From Rhizobium albus (GTDB lineage Bacteria > Pseudomonadota > Alphaproteobacteria > Rhizobiales > Rhizobiaceae), in assembly GCA_030160035.1 (NCBI GenBank), contig BSNO01000001.1, forward strand, positions 868,001 to 932,000: DNA of 64,000 nucleotides, written 5' to 3'. The position numbers were made by a program, and so were the translations under genes. Of this stretch, positions 16,695 to 26,319 are shown piece by piece. The notes under the pieces were generated by a model, which had not been told where the DNA came from, searched no databases, and saw only the letters and a program-made list of their open reading frames with translations. Position 1 is the first letter of the stretch. The number at the start of each line of letters is the position of its first letter.

Positions 16695-17992
16695 CGACGG
16701 ACGTTACGGGGGATGTGGCTTCCAGCGCTGAAACATTGCGCGAGGCGCCGTGGTTCAAGGCTGCCGGGGTTCAACGCGTTCTGGATCTCTTGAACGACGA
16801 GGCCGCGGATACGCGGATCGTCGGCGGGGCGGTGCGGAATGCGCTGATGGGGCTGCCGGTCGTCGATATCGATCTGGCTACGAACCTGAAGCCGGAGGAG
16901 GTCATCCAACGGGCCGAGACGGCGAAGATCAAGTCTCTGCCGACCGGTATCGAGCACGGCACGGTCACTCTGGTCGTGGACGGCCAGACCTTCGAAGTGA
17001 CGACGCTGCGCACGGACGTCGAAACCGATGGGCGACGCGCCGTCGTCGCTTTTGGAACCGACTGGGCCGAGGATGCCGCCAGACGCGATTTCACGATCAA
17101 CGCGCTCTATCTCGATCGCAATGGGGAGCTTGTCGATCTGGTCGACGGGCTTGCAGACATCGAGACGAAGACAGTCCGCTTTATCGGCGATGCTGATTTG
17201 CGGATAACCGAAGATTACCTGCGCATTTTGCGGTTTTTCCGCTTCTTTGCCCATTTCGGCGGCGGACGTCCGGATGCCGATGGGATCCGTGCGGCTGCGC
17301 GCCACAAGCAAGGCATCGCCAAACTGTCGGCCGAGCGGGTGTGGGCGGAACTCAAGAAGCTCCTCGCTGCCCGCGATCCATCCCGTGCGCTGCTGTGGAT
17401 GCGCCAGTCCGGCGTTCTGACGGAAGTCCTGCCGGAAACCGAAAAGTGGGGAATCGATTCGATCCATGGTCTCGTCCATGCCGAGGAGGCGTTCGGCTGG
17501 GAGCCGGATCCGCTCCTTCGGCTGCTCGCGATCGTGCCGCCGGACGAAGCCCGGCTGGACGCGATGGCCAAGCGATTGAAGATGTCGCGCGCCGAGGCGC
17601 GCCGACTACAGGCCTATGCGCGGGCTGAAGATCCGGCACATGGTGCAACGGACGTCGTCTTCCACAAGCATGCCTACCGCGCGAGTGGGCCCGCCTTAAT
17701 GGATCGGCTCAAGCTCAAGCTCGCTTCGGCCCGGATGCGGGCGCGGTCGGAGACGGGCGCCCTTGCAGAGGCCGCCGGCTACGCGCGGCTGATCGAGCGC
17801 CTTGGAAAGTGGCAGCGGCCGGTCTTTCCAATCAGCGGAAAGGACCTGTCGGATCTTGGTTTGAAGCAGGGGCCGAAGCTCGGTGCGCTGCTGTCGGATC
17901 TCGAAGAGGCCTGGATTTCCAGCAATTTCATCATGACGCGCGACGACCTCCTTTCGAAGGCCGCCGCGCGGATCGCTGAAAAGGAGAGCTGA
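16691..17992 (+). CDS. cca: CCA tRNA nucleotidyltransferase
   Basis: A 433-residue class II polymerase-beta-fold enzyme that adds or repairs the 3' CCA of tRNAs. The head domain has GGAVRNALMG (45-54), catalytic Asp59 and Asp61 in DIDLAT, and RRDFTINALY (131-140), followed by EDYLRILRFFRFFAHFGG. The C-terminal helical part is longer than in the bacterial poly(A)-polymerase-like forms with an HD domain and has no HD motif that I can see. The ATG overlaps the NUDIX stop by four bases. It abuts the convergent DUF1059 gene with no spacer. Confidence 0.95.
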   Translation: MTTDVTGDVASSAETLREAPWFKAAGVQRVLDLLNDEAADTRIVGGAVRNALMGLPVVDIDLATNLKPEEVIQRAETAKIKSLPTGIEHGTVTLVVDGQTFEVTTLRTDVETDGRRAVVAFGTDWAEDAARRDFTINALYLDRNGELVDLVDGLADIETKTVRFIGDADLRITEDYLRILRFFRFFAHFGGGRPDADGIRAAARHKQGIAKLSAERVWAELKKLLAARDPSRALLWMRQSGVLTEVLPETEKWGIDSIHGLVHAEEAFGWEPDPLLRLLAIVPPDEARLDAMAKRLKMSRAEARRLQAYARAEDPAHGATDVVFHKHAYRASGPALMDRLKLKLASARMRARSETGALAEAAGYARLIERLGKWQRPVFPISGKDLSDLGLKQGPKLGALLSDLEEAWISSNFIMTRDDLLSKAAARIAEKES

Positions 17993-18187
17993 TCAGCTTG
18001 CCTGACGGCTCGCTGGCCCGTCTTCTATGCGCTGCTTGATGGCGTCGACCATGGATTCGCGAATGACGGTTTCGCCGTGTGTCGTGCGCATGTGGTCGAC
18101 GGCGCGGCGCACGACTTCCGCTTCTTCATCAGCGCTCGTTTGCCAGGAACAGCCAGGCACGAGCGATCCGCATTGGAACGTCTTCAT
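17993..18187 (-). CDS. DUF1059 domain-containing small protein
   Basis: A 64-residue protein of the DUF1059 family: MKTFQCGSLVPGCSW, EEAEVVRRAVDHMRTTHGE and two conserved Cys (6 and 13) that look like a metal or redox pair. Function unknown. I start at the ATG at 18187 because the family begins with MK(T/Y)F; the frame is open further to 18229. The upstream CTTCATGATCGTTTCCTCC on the plus strand reads as GGAGGAAACG before the start, a strong ribosome-binding site. It directly abuts the end of cca. Confidence 0.87.
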   Translation of the reverse strand: MKTFQCGSLVPGCSWQTSADEEAEVVRRAVDHMRTTHGETVIRESMVDAIKQRIEDGPASRQAS

Positions 18188-18273
18188 GATCGTTTCCTCC
18201 TCTGTCCGGAACTTGAAGACTACCAGCAAAACGCGCTGGCGCCCAATTTGTTCGTGACTGAGGACGGTCGTGA

Positions 18274-19185
18274 TTAGGGCCAGCGCACCACCGGAGGCAA
18301 AGAAGACAGGATCGAATCGACGTTTCCGCCGGTCTTCAAACCAAAGATCGTGCCACGGTCGTAGAGCAGGTTGAACTCGACGTAGCGGCCGCGGCGCACG
18401 AGCTGCTCGTCGCGGTCTTCTTCCGTCCAGCCCTTGTTGAAATTGGCGCGCACCAGCTTCGGATAGACGATCGCGAAAGCGCGGCCGACATCCTGCACGA
18501 AGGCGAAATCGGCATCCCAGCCGCCTTTATCCTCGCTGGAGCGCAGCCAGTCGAAAAAGATTCCGCCGATGCCGCGCGGTTCGTTGCGGTGCTTCAGGTG
18601 GAAATACTCCTCGCACCAGGCCTTGTAGCGCGGATAATCGGCAACCTTGTGCCGGTTGCACGCAATTTCCATCGCCCGGTGGAAGAGCTGGGTGTCGGGA
18701 TCGTCCTGCGTGCGACGGCGGTCGAGCACGGGGGTGAGATCGGCGCCGCCACCGAACCACTGACTCGATGTCACGACCATGCGGGTGTTCATGTGCACGG
18801 CAGGCACATTCGGGTTGACCGGGTGCACGATCAGCGAAATGCCCGATGCCCAGAAGCGCGGGTCTTCCTCTGCGCCGGGGATCTGGCTGCGAAATTCGGG
18901 TGAAAACTCGCCGAAAACGGTCGATGTGTGGACACCGGCTTTTTCGAACACGCGGCCGTTGAGGAGCGACATGACACCGCCGCCGCCCGCACCGTCGTCC
19001 CGGCTCCAAGGCGTCTGAACGAAGCGACCGGGCTCCTGATCGGAAAGCGGACCCTGAACTTCATCCTCCAGCGTTTCGAACGCGGCGACGATCGTGTCGC
19101 GCAGCGTTTCGAACCAGGCGCGTGCGCGCACCTTCTTGCCTTCGATGTCGTCTGGATGTGTGGCCGGAAGGTCCGGTCTTTCCAT
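18274..19185 (-). CDS. hemF: oxygen-dependent coproporphyrinogen III oxidase
   Basis: A 303-residue aerobic HemF, which converts coproporphyrinogen III to protoporphyrinogen IX in heme synthesis using O2. Family blocks are continuous along the protein: [20 protein letters not shown] (68-87), [57 protein letters not shown] and [20 protein letters not shown] near the end. Length matches the family. It is transcribed alone. Heme supply fits the nearby cytochrome bc1 operon, but no co-regulation is visible. Confidence 0.96.
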   Translation of the reverse strand: MERPDLPATHPDDIEGKKVRARAWFETLRDTIVAAFETLEDEVQGPLSDQEPGRFVQTPWSRDDGAGGGGVMSLLNGRVFEKAGVHTSTVFGEFSPEFRSQIPGAEEDPRFWASGISLIVHPVNPNVPAVHMNTRMVVTSSQWFGGGADLTPVLDRRRTQDDPDTQLFHRAMEIACNRHKVADYPRYKAWCEEYFHLKHRNEPRGIGGIFFDWLRSSEDKGGWDADFAFVQDVGRAFAIVYPKLVRANFNKGWTEEDRDEQLVRRGRYVEFNLLYDRGTIFGLKTGGNVDSILSSLPPVVRWP

Positions 19186-19348
19186 AGCTTAATGCCCCCG
19201 TGTCGGCGGCTCGTCCGCCCGATGCGCAGTTTGCCCGGCAAGCCGCGATTTGCAACCGGCTTGGCACGGCCCGGCCGCGACGATTCGACTCGCTTTCGCC
19301 GATACCGATGTCTATCTTTTGATGATCAGGACTGGAAGCCGCGAGGAC

Positions 19349-19612
19349 ATGATGGTTCGTCGACAGCCGCAACCCCCGATGGAGGGCCTGCGCAGGCAGA
19401 TCAGCAAGGGGCGGCGCGAAGGCGCCACGGGCTCCACGTCGACCTTCGTGCGCGAAACCTTCGTGCTGCCGCGCATGGCTGCTCGCGCCAAGGCCCGCGA
19501 ATGGCTCGATACCTGGCCCAAGGCCGCCTACTGGACGGAAATCGAGACCTGGCGGCAGCTTCCCGACGACCGGATCGAATTCACCATGCGGCGCCTGCCG
19601 ACCGCCGACTGA
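19349..19612 (+). CDS. conserved hypothetical protein
   Basis: An 87-residue basic protein that I recall only as a conserved rhizobial hypothetical. Its mid-section STSTFVRETFVLPRMAARAK and C-terminal WREE-free run TWPKAAYWTEIETWRQLPDD look constrained. The start is uncertain: ATG 19349 follows GCGAGGAC, whereas ATG 19322 lacks any Shine-Dalgarno. It lies between hemF and trmL, which face away and toward it, and has its own promoter region. No membrane segment, no signal. It is not a shadow, because neither opposite-strand frame codes for anything known. Confidence 0.65.
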   Translation: MMVRRQPQPPMEGLRRQISKGRREGATGSTSTFVRETFVLPRMAARAKAREWLDTWPKAAYWTEIETWRQLPDDRIEFTMRRLPTAD

Positions 19613-19636
19613 TCTTCGCCCTTTTGCCCTTCACTC

Positions 19637-20107
19637 CTACTCGACGGCAAAAGCACCCGTTTGTCTGAGTGCCTCGCCGGCGACCATCGCTGTTGAAATT
19701 GCGAGATTGAGCGATCGCATGCCGGGCTGCATCGGTATGAGAATGCGGGCGTCCGCAAGTGCGTGGACATCGTCCGGAACGCCGGCACTCTCGCGCCCGA
19801 ACAGAAGGATATCGCTCGGGTCGAACCGGAAGTTCGTATAGGCGACGGCGCCTTTCGTGGTCGCGAGCACGAGACGCCGCTTCTCTTCCGACCGCCACGC
19901 TTCGAAATGATCGAAATTGATGTGGCGCACGAGCGCCGCCTGCGCCGCATAATCAATGCCGGCGCGTTTCAGAGCCTTGTCCGAGAGATCGAATCCGGCG
20001 GGCTCGATGATGTGGACCGACAGGCCAAGACAAGCCGCCATGCGCAGGATCGTTCCGGAGTTTCCGGGGATGTCGGGTTGAAAAAGGGCAAGTGAAAGGC
20101 TCTGCAT
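19637..20107 (-). CDS. trmL: tRNA (cytidine(34)-2'-O)-methyltransferase
   Basis: A 156-residue SPOUT methyltransferase of the TrmL type that methylates the ribose of the wobble base of two tRNA-Leu isoacceptors. The knotted-fold motifs are in order: PGNSGTILRMAACLG (14-28), ILLFGRESAGVP near 100, and MQPGMRSLNLAISTAMVAGE near 125-145. Length is typical. It converges on the 87-residue hypothetical gene (24 bases apart) and is divergent from the ABC exporter operon. Confidence 0.95.
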   Translation of the reverse strand: MQSLSLALFQPDIPGNSGTILRMAACLGLSVHIIEPAGFDLSDKALKRAGIDYAAQAALVRHINFDHFEAWRSEEKRRLVLATTKGAVAYTNFRFDPSDILLFGRESAGVPDDVHALADARILIPMQPGMRSLNLAISTAMVAGEALRQTGAFAVE

Positions 20108-20364
20108 GCCGTGCCGCTATGCCAGTGTCACACTGTGCTGGCAATGGGATGCGTGAGACGGCCGCGGTCGGTCTGGCGAAATCCGTATCGACGCACTATC
20201 TGGCTGAAACATTCCTCTTGCCCCATCGGCGATCTCCCGCGCACGGCCGGGACCGAGTTCAACGGTTCCATTCCGAAGACAGTGTTCGCACCGTGCCGTC
20301 TGCCAGATCGCCTTTTGCGAGGCACTCTCCAGCGCCTGCTGGACCCATATTGAAAGATGTCTTG

Positions 20365-22218
20365 ATGTTTTCGTGGTTCGAACGCCGCCTCAATCCCTAT
20401 CCAGAGGCTGATCCGGAGCGTCCACCGCAGGGTTTCGTGGCGTTTTGCTGGCATTATTCAAAGGATGCCGCGCCTTATCTCATCGCCATGGCATGCCTGA
20501 CCGCGATGATCGCGATCGGCGAAGTTTTGCTCTTCGGCTTCCTCGGCTCGATCGTCGACTGGCTGGCGACAGCGGAGCCTGAGGGCTTCCTTCAGCGCGA
20601 GGGCTGGACGCTGTTCGCCATGGGCGCGCTGGTCCTGGTCGGCCTGCCGACGGTCGTTCTTCTGCAATCGGTGCTTATCCACCAGACGCTGCTCGGCAAC
20701 TATCCGATGATCGCGCGCTGGCAGATGCACCGCTATCTTCTGCGCCAGAGCCTGACCTTCTTCGCCAACGAGTTCGCGGGCCGCGTCGCCACGAAGGTAA
20801 TGCAGACCTCGCTCGCGGTGCGCGAAACGGTGATGAAGATGCTGGACGTCTTCGTCTATGTCTCGGTCTACTTCATCTCGATGATCGTGATGATCGCCGC
20901 GGCGGATTTCCGGCTGGCCATCCCGCTGGTCTTTTGGCTGATCATCTATGTGTCGCTCGTCGTCTATTTCGTGCCGCGCATGCGGGCGGTGTCCAGCGTC
21001 CAGGCCGATGCCCGCTCGATGATGACGGGGCGGGTGGTCGACAGCTACACGAACATCTCGACCGTCAAGCTTTTCTCCCATGCCGGCCGTGAAGAAGCCT
21101 ATGCGCGTGAAAGCATGGACAACTTCCTGGGAACGGTTCATCGGCAGATGCGCCTGGTGACCATGTTTCAGGTCCTGATCTACGTGAACAACGCGATCCT
21201 TGTCTTTGCGGTGGCAGCGCTTTCGATCGGCCTGTGGCTCGGCAATGCCGTCTCCGTCGGCGCGATTGCCGTTGCGATCGGTCTCGCGCTGCGCATGAAC
21301 GGCATGTCGCAGTGGATCATGTGGGAAGTCTCGGCGCTCTTCGAGAATATCGGCGTCGTCATCGATGGCATGGACATGATGGCGAAGGAGCGGGACGTCG
21401 TCGACAAGCCGAATGCGAAGCCGCTGCAGACGCGCAAGGGGCGCATCGATTTCGACGGCATCCGCTTCCATTACGGCAAGGACAACGGCGTCATCGAGAA
21501 CCTGACCCTGTCGATCGCCGCCGGCGAGAAGATCGGCCTGGTGGGGCGTTCGGGTGCCGGCAAGACAACGCTGATCAACCTTCTGCTGCGCTTCTACGAC
21601 GTGGAGGCGGGCCGTGTGCTCATCGATGGACACGATATTTCTGACGTCACGCAGGACAGCCTGCGATCGCATATCGGCGTGGTGACGCAGGATACCTCGC
21701 TGCTGCACCGGTCCATTCGCGACAACATCGCCTATGGTAAGCCGAAAGCGAGCGATGCGAAGATCATCGAGGCAGCGAAGCGCGCCAATGCCTGGAGTTT
21801 TATCTCGGAACTGAGCGACCAGCAGGGTCGGACCGGGCTCGACGCACATGTGGGCGAGCGGGGCGTGAAACTGTCGGGCGGCCAGCGTCAGCGCATCGCG
21901 ATCGCACGCGTGTTCCTGAAGGATGCGCCGATTCTGGTACTCGACGAGGCGACGTCCGCGCTCGATTCCGAGGTGGAAGCTGCGATCCAGGAGAACCTGT
22001 TCGACCTGATGGAGGGCAAGACGGTCATCGCGATCGCGCATCGCCTGTCGACGATCGCGGAAATGGATCGGCTTGTCGTGCTCGACGAAGGCCGGATCGT
22101 CGAAACCGGCACGCATGGCGAACTGGCGGGGCGTGGAGGTCTCTATTCGGACCTGTGGTCGCGCCAGTCCGGCGGCTTCATCTCCACCGAACCGCGACAG
22201 GACGAAGCGGCCGAATAG
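20365..22218 (+). CDS. ABC exporter, fused permease and ATP-binding protein
   Basis: A 617-residue type IV half-transporter: six membrane helices within about residues 30-320, then an ATPase domain with Walker A GRSGAGKTT, the signature LSGGQRQRIAIA, Walker B ILVLDEATSALD and H-loop AHRLS. Such proteins work as dimers; the next gene is a close paralogue, so the two may form a heterodimer. Substrate unknown; lipid, peptide or drug are all possible. ATG 20365 is the chosen start (MFSWFERRLNPYPEADP); the frame extends upstream without family likeness. An 11-bp perfect hairpin lies between the two exporter genes. Confidence 0.92.
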   Translation: MFSWFERRLNPYPEADPERPPQGFVAFCWHYSKDAAPYLIAMACLTAMIAIGEVLLFGFLGSIVDWLATAEPEGFLQREGWTLFAMGALVLVGLPTVVLLQSVLIHQTLLGNYPMIARWQMHRYLLRQSLTFFANEFAGRVATKVMQTSLAVRETVMKMLDVFVYVSVYFISMIVMIAAADFRLAIPLVFWLIIYVSLVVYFVPRMRAVSSVQADARSMMTGRVVDSYTNISTVKLFSHAGREEAYARESMDNFLGTVHRQMRLVTMFQVLIYVNNAILVFAVAALSIGLWLGNAVSVGAIAVAIGLALRMNGMSQWIMWEVSALFENIGVVIDGMDMMAKERDVVDKPNAKPLQTRKGRIDFDGIRFHYGKDNGVIENLTLSIAAGEKIGLVGRSGAGKTTLINLLLRFYDVEAGRVLIDGHDISDVTQDSLRSHIGVVTQDTSLLHRSIRDNIAYGKPKASDAKIIEAAKRANAWSFISELSDQQGRTGLDAHVGERGVKLSGGQRQRIAIARVFLKDAPILVLDEATSALDSEVEAAIQENLFDLMEGKTVIAIAHRLSTIAEMDRLVVLDEGRIVETGTHGELAGRGGLYSDLWSRQSGGFISTEPRQDEAAE

Positions 22219-22234
22219 CCATTCCTCAGGCAAA

Positions 22235-22264
22235 CGCACGCTCCCACAATTGCGGGAGCGTGCG
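22235..22264 (+). terminator. perfect 11-bp hairpin between the ABC genes
   Basis: CGCACGCTCCC (22235-22245) and GGGAGCGTGCG (22254-22264) are perfect complements around an 8-base loop. There is no U-run after it, so it is more likely an attenuating or mRNA-stabilising hairpin than a full terminator. It sits 17 bases after the first exporter's stop and 20 before the second's start. Confidence 0.5.
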
Positions 22265-22284
22265 AGCGCATTATATGCGGGTCG

Positions 22285-24150
22285 ATGGTCAAGCGCATTT
22301 TCCGGCTGTTTGAAGGCTGGGTGGATCCTTTTCGCGAAACGCAGAACCTCCAGCCGCCCTCCAGCGTGCTGGCCTTTATCTGGTTCTATATCCGCCAGGC
22401 GCGCTGGCCCTTCTTCGCCATGCTGGTGCTTGGCGGCCTCGTCGCCTTGCTGGAAGCGGCGCTCTTCTATTTCGTCGGTCGGATCGTCGATCTGCTGGAC
22501 ACGGTCGAGCGCGCCAGCGGCTGGGAAGGTCTGATCGCCGCGCACGGGCCCGAATTGCTGTTCATGCTGCTCGTCATCGTCGTGGCCCGCTTCGTGATCA
22601 CAGCGCTGGCGGCGCTCGTCGAAGAGCAGACAATCGTGCCGGGGTTCTACAATCTCGTGCGCTGGCAGGCCTATTCGCATGTGGCGCGCCAAAGCCTCAG
22701 CTTTTTCCAGAACGATTTTGCGGGCCGTGTGGTCACCAAGGTGTGGCAAGCGGGGCAGGCGACCGGCGATTTCATGGTCAGCCTGCTGCAGGTCGTCTGG
22801 TTCGTGATCATCTATACCGCGACGACCATGGCGCTGATCGCGCAGCTCGATTGGCGGCTTTCTGCCATGGTCGGACTCTGGATCGCGGCGTTCTGCGGGC
22901 TTGCCTATTTCTTCGTGCCGCGCATCCGCCGCTGGGCGCGGGCGTCCGCCGAAGCGTCGTCGATGCTGAACGGCCGGCTCGTCGACAGCTACCAGAACAT
23001 GCAGACGCTGAAGCTGTTTGCCCGGGAAGACGAAAACGACCGCTACATCCGCGACGGTTTCGACCGCTTCATCGCGGCCATCATCCCGTTTACGCGAAAC
23101 CTGACGGCGGTTCGCGCGACACTCGCGCTCCTGTCGGGCCTGATGATCGCGATGATCGGTGCCTTTTCGGTCCACCTCTGGTTGACGGGTGCCGTAACCA
23201 GCGGCGCGGTCGCCTTTACCATGGCGCTCGTCTTGCGGCTGAACATGCTGCTCGGCCGCATGATGACGCAGCTGAACGGCCTGATGCGCAATTTCGGCAC
23301 GATCCAGAATTCGGCCGAACTGGTGGCCCAGCCGATCGGTCTCGTCGACCACGCCGGGGCGGAGACGCTCACCGTCCATCGACCGAGCATCGCGTTCGAG
23401 AACGTCACCTTCCACTATGGCAAGGGCTCGGGCGTCATCGAAAATCTGTCGCTGACGATCAAGCCTGGCGAAAAGGTGGGCGTCATCGGCCGGTCCGGTG
23501 CCGGCAAATCGACGCTGGTCAACCTTTTGCTCAGGTTCTTCGATCTGGAGGGTGGTCGCATCCTGATCGATGGCCAGGACATCGCAAACGTGACCCAGGA
23601 AAGCTTGCGAGCACAGATCGGCATGGTCACGCAGGACACATCGCTACTGCATCGCTCGATCCGCGACAATATTCGCTTCGGACGTCCGGATGCGGACGAT
23701 GCCCTGTTGCTGAAGGCCGCGGAGCGCGCCGAGGCAGCGGGCTTCATCGGCAAGCTCGAAGATGCTCGGGGGCGCACCGGTTTCGACGCGCATGTGGGCG
23801 AGCGCGGGGTGAAGCTGTCGGGCGGCCAGCGCCAGAGGATCGCGATTGCGCGCGTGATGCTCAAGGACGCTCCGATCCTCATCCTCGACGAGGCGACGTC
23901 GGCACTCGATTCCGAGGTGGAAGCCGCGATCCAGGACAATCTGGCGCGCCTGATGGAAGGCAAGACGGTGATTGCGATCGCGCACCGCCTGTCCACGATC
24001 GCGGCGATGGATCGGCTGATCGTCATGGACGAGGGCCGGATCATCGAAGACGGCACGCACAAGGAGCTCGTCGCGCGCGGCGGCCTCTATGCGGACCTCT
24101 GGTCGCGCCAGTCGGGTGGCTTCATCGCAGGAGACATGGCAGCGGAATAG
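22285..24150 (+). CDS. ABC exporter, fused permease and ATP-binding protein
   Basis: A 621-residue half-transporter that parallels the preceding gene along its whole length: membrane helices within about 30-320, Walker A GRSGAGKST, signature LSGGQRQRIAIA, Walker B ILILDEATSALD and H-loop AHRLS. Both nucleotide-binding sites look catalytically complete, so the pair could work as homodimers or as one heterodimer. The two share identical stretches such as GVVTQDTSLLHRSIRDNI versus GMVTQDTSLLHRSIRDNI, pointing to an old tandem duplication. Location just before the bc1 operon is conserved, as I recall, in related rhizobia; substrate unknown. Confidence 0.92.
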   Translation: MVKRIFRLFEGWVDPFRETQNLQPPSSVLAFIWFYIRQARWPFFAMLVLGGLVALLEAALFYFVGRIVDLLDTVERASGWEGLIAAHGPELLFMLLVIVVARFVITALAALVEEQTIVPGFYNLVRWQAYSHVARQSLSFFQNDFAGRVVTKVWQAGQATGDFMVSLLQVVWFVIIYTATTMALIAQLDWRLSAMVGLWIAAFCGLAYFFVPRIRRWARASAEASSMLNGRLVDSYQNMQTLKLFAREDENDRYIRDGFDRFIAAIIPFTRNLTAVRATLALLSGLMIAMIGAFSVHLWLTGAVTSGAVAFTMALVLRLNMLLGRMMTQLNGLMRNFGTIQNSAELVAQPIGLVDHAGAETLTVHRPSIAFENVTFHYGKGSGVIENLSLTIKPGEKVGVIGRSGAGKSTLVNLLLRFFDLEGGRILIDGQDIANVTQESLRAQIGMVTQDTSLLHRSIRDNIRFGRPDADDALLLKAAERAEAAGFIGKLEDARGRTGFDAHVGERGVKLSGGQRQRIAIARVMLKDAPILILDEATSALDSEVEAAIQDNLARLMEGKTVIAIAHRLSTIAAMDRLIVMDEGRIIEDGTHKELVARGGLYADLWSRQSGGFIAGDMAAE

Positions 24151-24160
24151 GGCCACTGTT

Positions 24161-24173
24161 GCCACATTGTGGC
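24161..24173. promoter_or_regulatory. 13-bp palindrome upstream of petA
   Basis: GCCACATTGTGGC is a perfect palindrome around one central base, 11 bases after the exporter stop and about 220 before petA. It may be an operator for petABC or a small hairpin at the end of the exporter transcript. The 245-base gap up to petA shows no convincing -35/-10 pair. Confidence 0.3.
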
Positions 24174-24395
24174 GTTCGGACCGCAAAGAGCTTGTGGAAC
24201 CTCAGCGTGCGGGCGCGACAATCTGCCCATATGACTGTGACGAGACTGGACATAATTTGACTGTGAGCATAGAACGCGCCCAATTGACGGGCGATCGGCG
24301 AGGGCTGTCGCGCGGGGGAATTGTCTCCTGTTCCACAGGCCGCAGCCGCGTTGCTGCGACGTCCGCCATGATCATGCGCAAAGGATGTTTGAGCC

Positions 24396-24971
24396 GTGAG
24401 CGAACACGAAACGACAGCAGACCTCAGCGGTGAGCCCACCCGCCGGGACTTTCTTTATCTGACGACGGGCATGGTAGGTGTGGTCGGTGCGGCGGCAGTC
24501 GCCTGGCCGTTCATCGACCAGATGCGCCCAGATGCATCGACCCTCGCCCTCGCTTCGATCGATGTCGACGTTTCCGGCGTTCAGCCCGGCATGTCGCTGA
24601 CGGTACAGTGGCGCGGACGCCCGGTCTTCATCCGCAATCGTACGGAAGAAGAAGTCGCCGAAGCCCAGGCCGTCGAGCTTTCCGATTTGAAGGATCCGAC
24701 GTCGCAGAACGAAAATGCGCCTTCCGAGCCTGCCACCGATCTCTACCGTTCCGCCGGCGAAGGCCGCGAGAACTGGATCGTGATGATCGGTTCATGCACG
24801 CACCTTGGTTGCGTGCCGCTCGGTCAGGCAGGCGATTTCGGTGGCTGGTTCTGCCCGTGCCACGGCTCGCACTATGATACTGCGGGCCGCATCCGCACCG
24901 GTCCTGCGCCGCTCAATCTGCCGATTCCCCCCTATACATTCGCATCCGACACGATGATCACGATCGGCTGA
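24396..24971 (+). CDS. petA: ubiquinol-cytochrome c reductase Rieske iron-sulfur subunit
   Basis: The 191-residue Rieske protein of the bc1 complex. It carries a twin-arginine motif RRDFLYL at 16-22 and a signal-anchor helix to about 42, so it is Tat-exported to the periplasmic face. The 2Fe-2S ligands are Cys134 and His136 in CTHLGC and Cys153 and His156 in CPCHGSHYD; Cys139 and Cys155 form the usual disulfide. The start is GTG 24396, preceded by AAGGATG. The gene is followed after 20 bases by petB. Confidence 0.97.
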   Translation: MSEHETTADLSGEPTRRDFLYLTTGMVGVVGAAAVAWPFIDQMRPDASTLALASIDVDVSGVQPGMSLTVQWRGRPVFIRNRTEEEVAEAQAVELSDLKDPTSQNENAPSEPATDLYRSAGEGRENWIVMIGSCTHLGCVPLGQAGDFGGWFCPCHGSHYDTAGRIRTGPAPLNLPIPPYTFASDTMITIG

Positions 24972-24991
24972 GGCGAGGAGAGATTTCCAAC

Positions 24992-26290
24992 ATGAGCGGT
25001 GAACACTCTACCTACGTACCTGCGTCCGGCGTCGGCCGGTGGATGGACAGCCGGCTGCCTCTGCCGCGGCTGTTGCACGATTCGTTCGTTTCCTATCCGG
25101 TCCCGCGCAACCTGAACTACGCCTACACATTCGGCGGCATTCTCATGGTCATGCTGGTCATCCAGATCCTGACCGGTATCGTGCTGGCCATGCACTATGC
25201 GGCGGAAACAGGCGTTGCCTTCGATTCCGTCGAAAAGATCATGCGCGACGTCAACTCCGGCTGGCTGCTGCGCTACATGCACGCCAACGGCGCGTCGTTC
25301 TTCTTCATCGCCGTCTACATCCACATCGCTCGTGGTCTCTACTACGGCTCATACAAGGCGCCGCGCGAAGTCCTCTGGATCCTCGGCGTCGTGATCCTGC
25401 TTCTCATGATGGCAACGGCCTTCATGGGTTACGTTCTTCCCTGGGGCCAGATGTCCTTCTGGGGTGCGACCGTCATCACCGGTTTCTTCACGGCATTCCC
25501 GGTCATCGGCGAGCCGATCCAGCAGCTGCTGCTTGGTGGCTTCGCGGTCGACAATCCGACGCTGAACCGCTTCTTCTCGCTGCACTACCTGCTGCCGTTC
25601 ATGATTGCCGGCGTCGTGATCCTCCACGTCTGGGCGCTCCATGTGACGGGCCAGACGAACCCGACGGGCGTCGACGTGAAGACCAAGACCGACACGGTCG
25701 CCTTCACGCCTTACGCCACGACGAAGGATGCGCTGGCACTGGTCGTGTTCCTGGCGGTCTATGCCTACTTCATCTTCTACATCCCGAACTATCTCGGGCA
25801 TGCTGACAACTACATCCCTGCCAATGCGCTGGTGACGCCGTCGCACATCGTTCCGGAATGGTACTTCCTGCCGTTCTACGCGATCCTGCGCGCCATCACC
25901 TTCAACATCGGACCGATCGACTCCAAGCTCGGCGGCGTTCTGGCCATGTTCGGCTCGATCATCGTCCTGTTCTTCCTGCCCTGGCTCGACACGTCCAAGG
26001 TTCGGTCGGCTGTCTATCGCCCGTGGTACAAGCTGTTCTTCTGGATCTTCGCCGTGAACGCCGTCTTCCTCGGCTGGCTCGGCTCGCGCCCGGCAGAAGG
26101 CTGGTACGTGACGGCTTCGCAGCTTTCCACCCTCTACTACTTCGCATTCTTCCTGATCATCATGCCGCTGCTCGGCATGTTCGAGACGCCGCGTCGCGTG
26201 CCGAATTCGATCTCGGAAGCCGTGCTTGCGAAGAAGGCTGGTGCGGGCCGACCTGCCGCAGCGCCTGCTTCGCCGGAACACCGTGGTTGA
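24992..26290 (+). CDS. petB: ubiquinol-cytochrome c reductase cytochrome b subunit
   Basis: The 432-residue membrane core of the bc1 complex, with eight hydrophobic helices and the Qo and Qi quinone sites. Characteristic stretches include [14 protein letters not shown] near residue 87, [18 protein letters not shown] near 149, the PEWY Qo motif near 287, and two His pairs for hemes bL and bH in helices B and D. It works with petA and petC to pass electrons from ubiquinol to cytochrome c. Thirty bases separate it from petC. Confidence 0.98.
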   Translation: MSGEHSTYVPASGVGRWMDSRLPLPRLLHDSFVSYPVPRNLNYAYTFGGILMVMLVIQILTGIVLAMHYAAETGVAFDSVEKIMRDVNSGWLLRYMHANGASFFFIAVYIHIARGLYYGSYKAPREVLWILGVVILLLMMATAFMGYVLPWGQMSFWGATVITGFFTAFPVIGEPIQQLLLGGFAVDNPTLNRFFSLHYLLPFMIAGVVILHVWALHVTGQTNPTGVDVKTKTDTVAFTPYATTKDALALVVFLAVYAYFIFYIPNYLGHADNYIPANALVTPSHIVPEWYFLPFYAILRAITFNIGPIDSKLGGVLAMFGSIIVLFFLPWLDTSKVRSAVYRPWYKLFFWIFAVNAVFLGWLGSRPAEGWYVTASQLSTLYYFAFFLIIMPLLGMFETPRRVPNSISEAVLAKKAGAGRPAAAPASPEHRG

Positions 26291-26319
26291 CGTCCAGACG
26301 AGTCTGAAAGGAAATTCTC

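Noticed and set aside
20458-23415. 985-codon minus-strand frame
   Set aside because: Antisense to the two ABC exporters and rich in His, Arg and Asp, a typical shadow.
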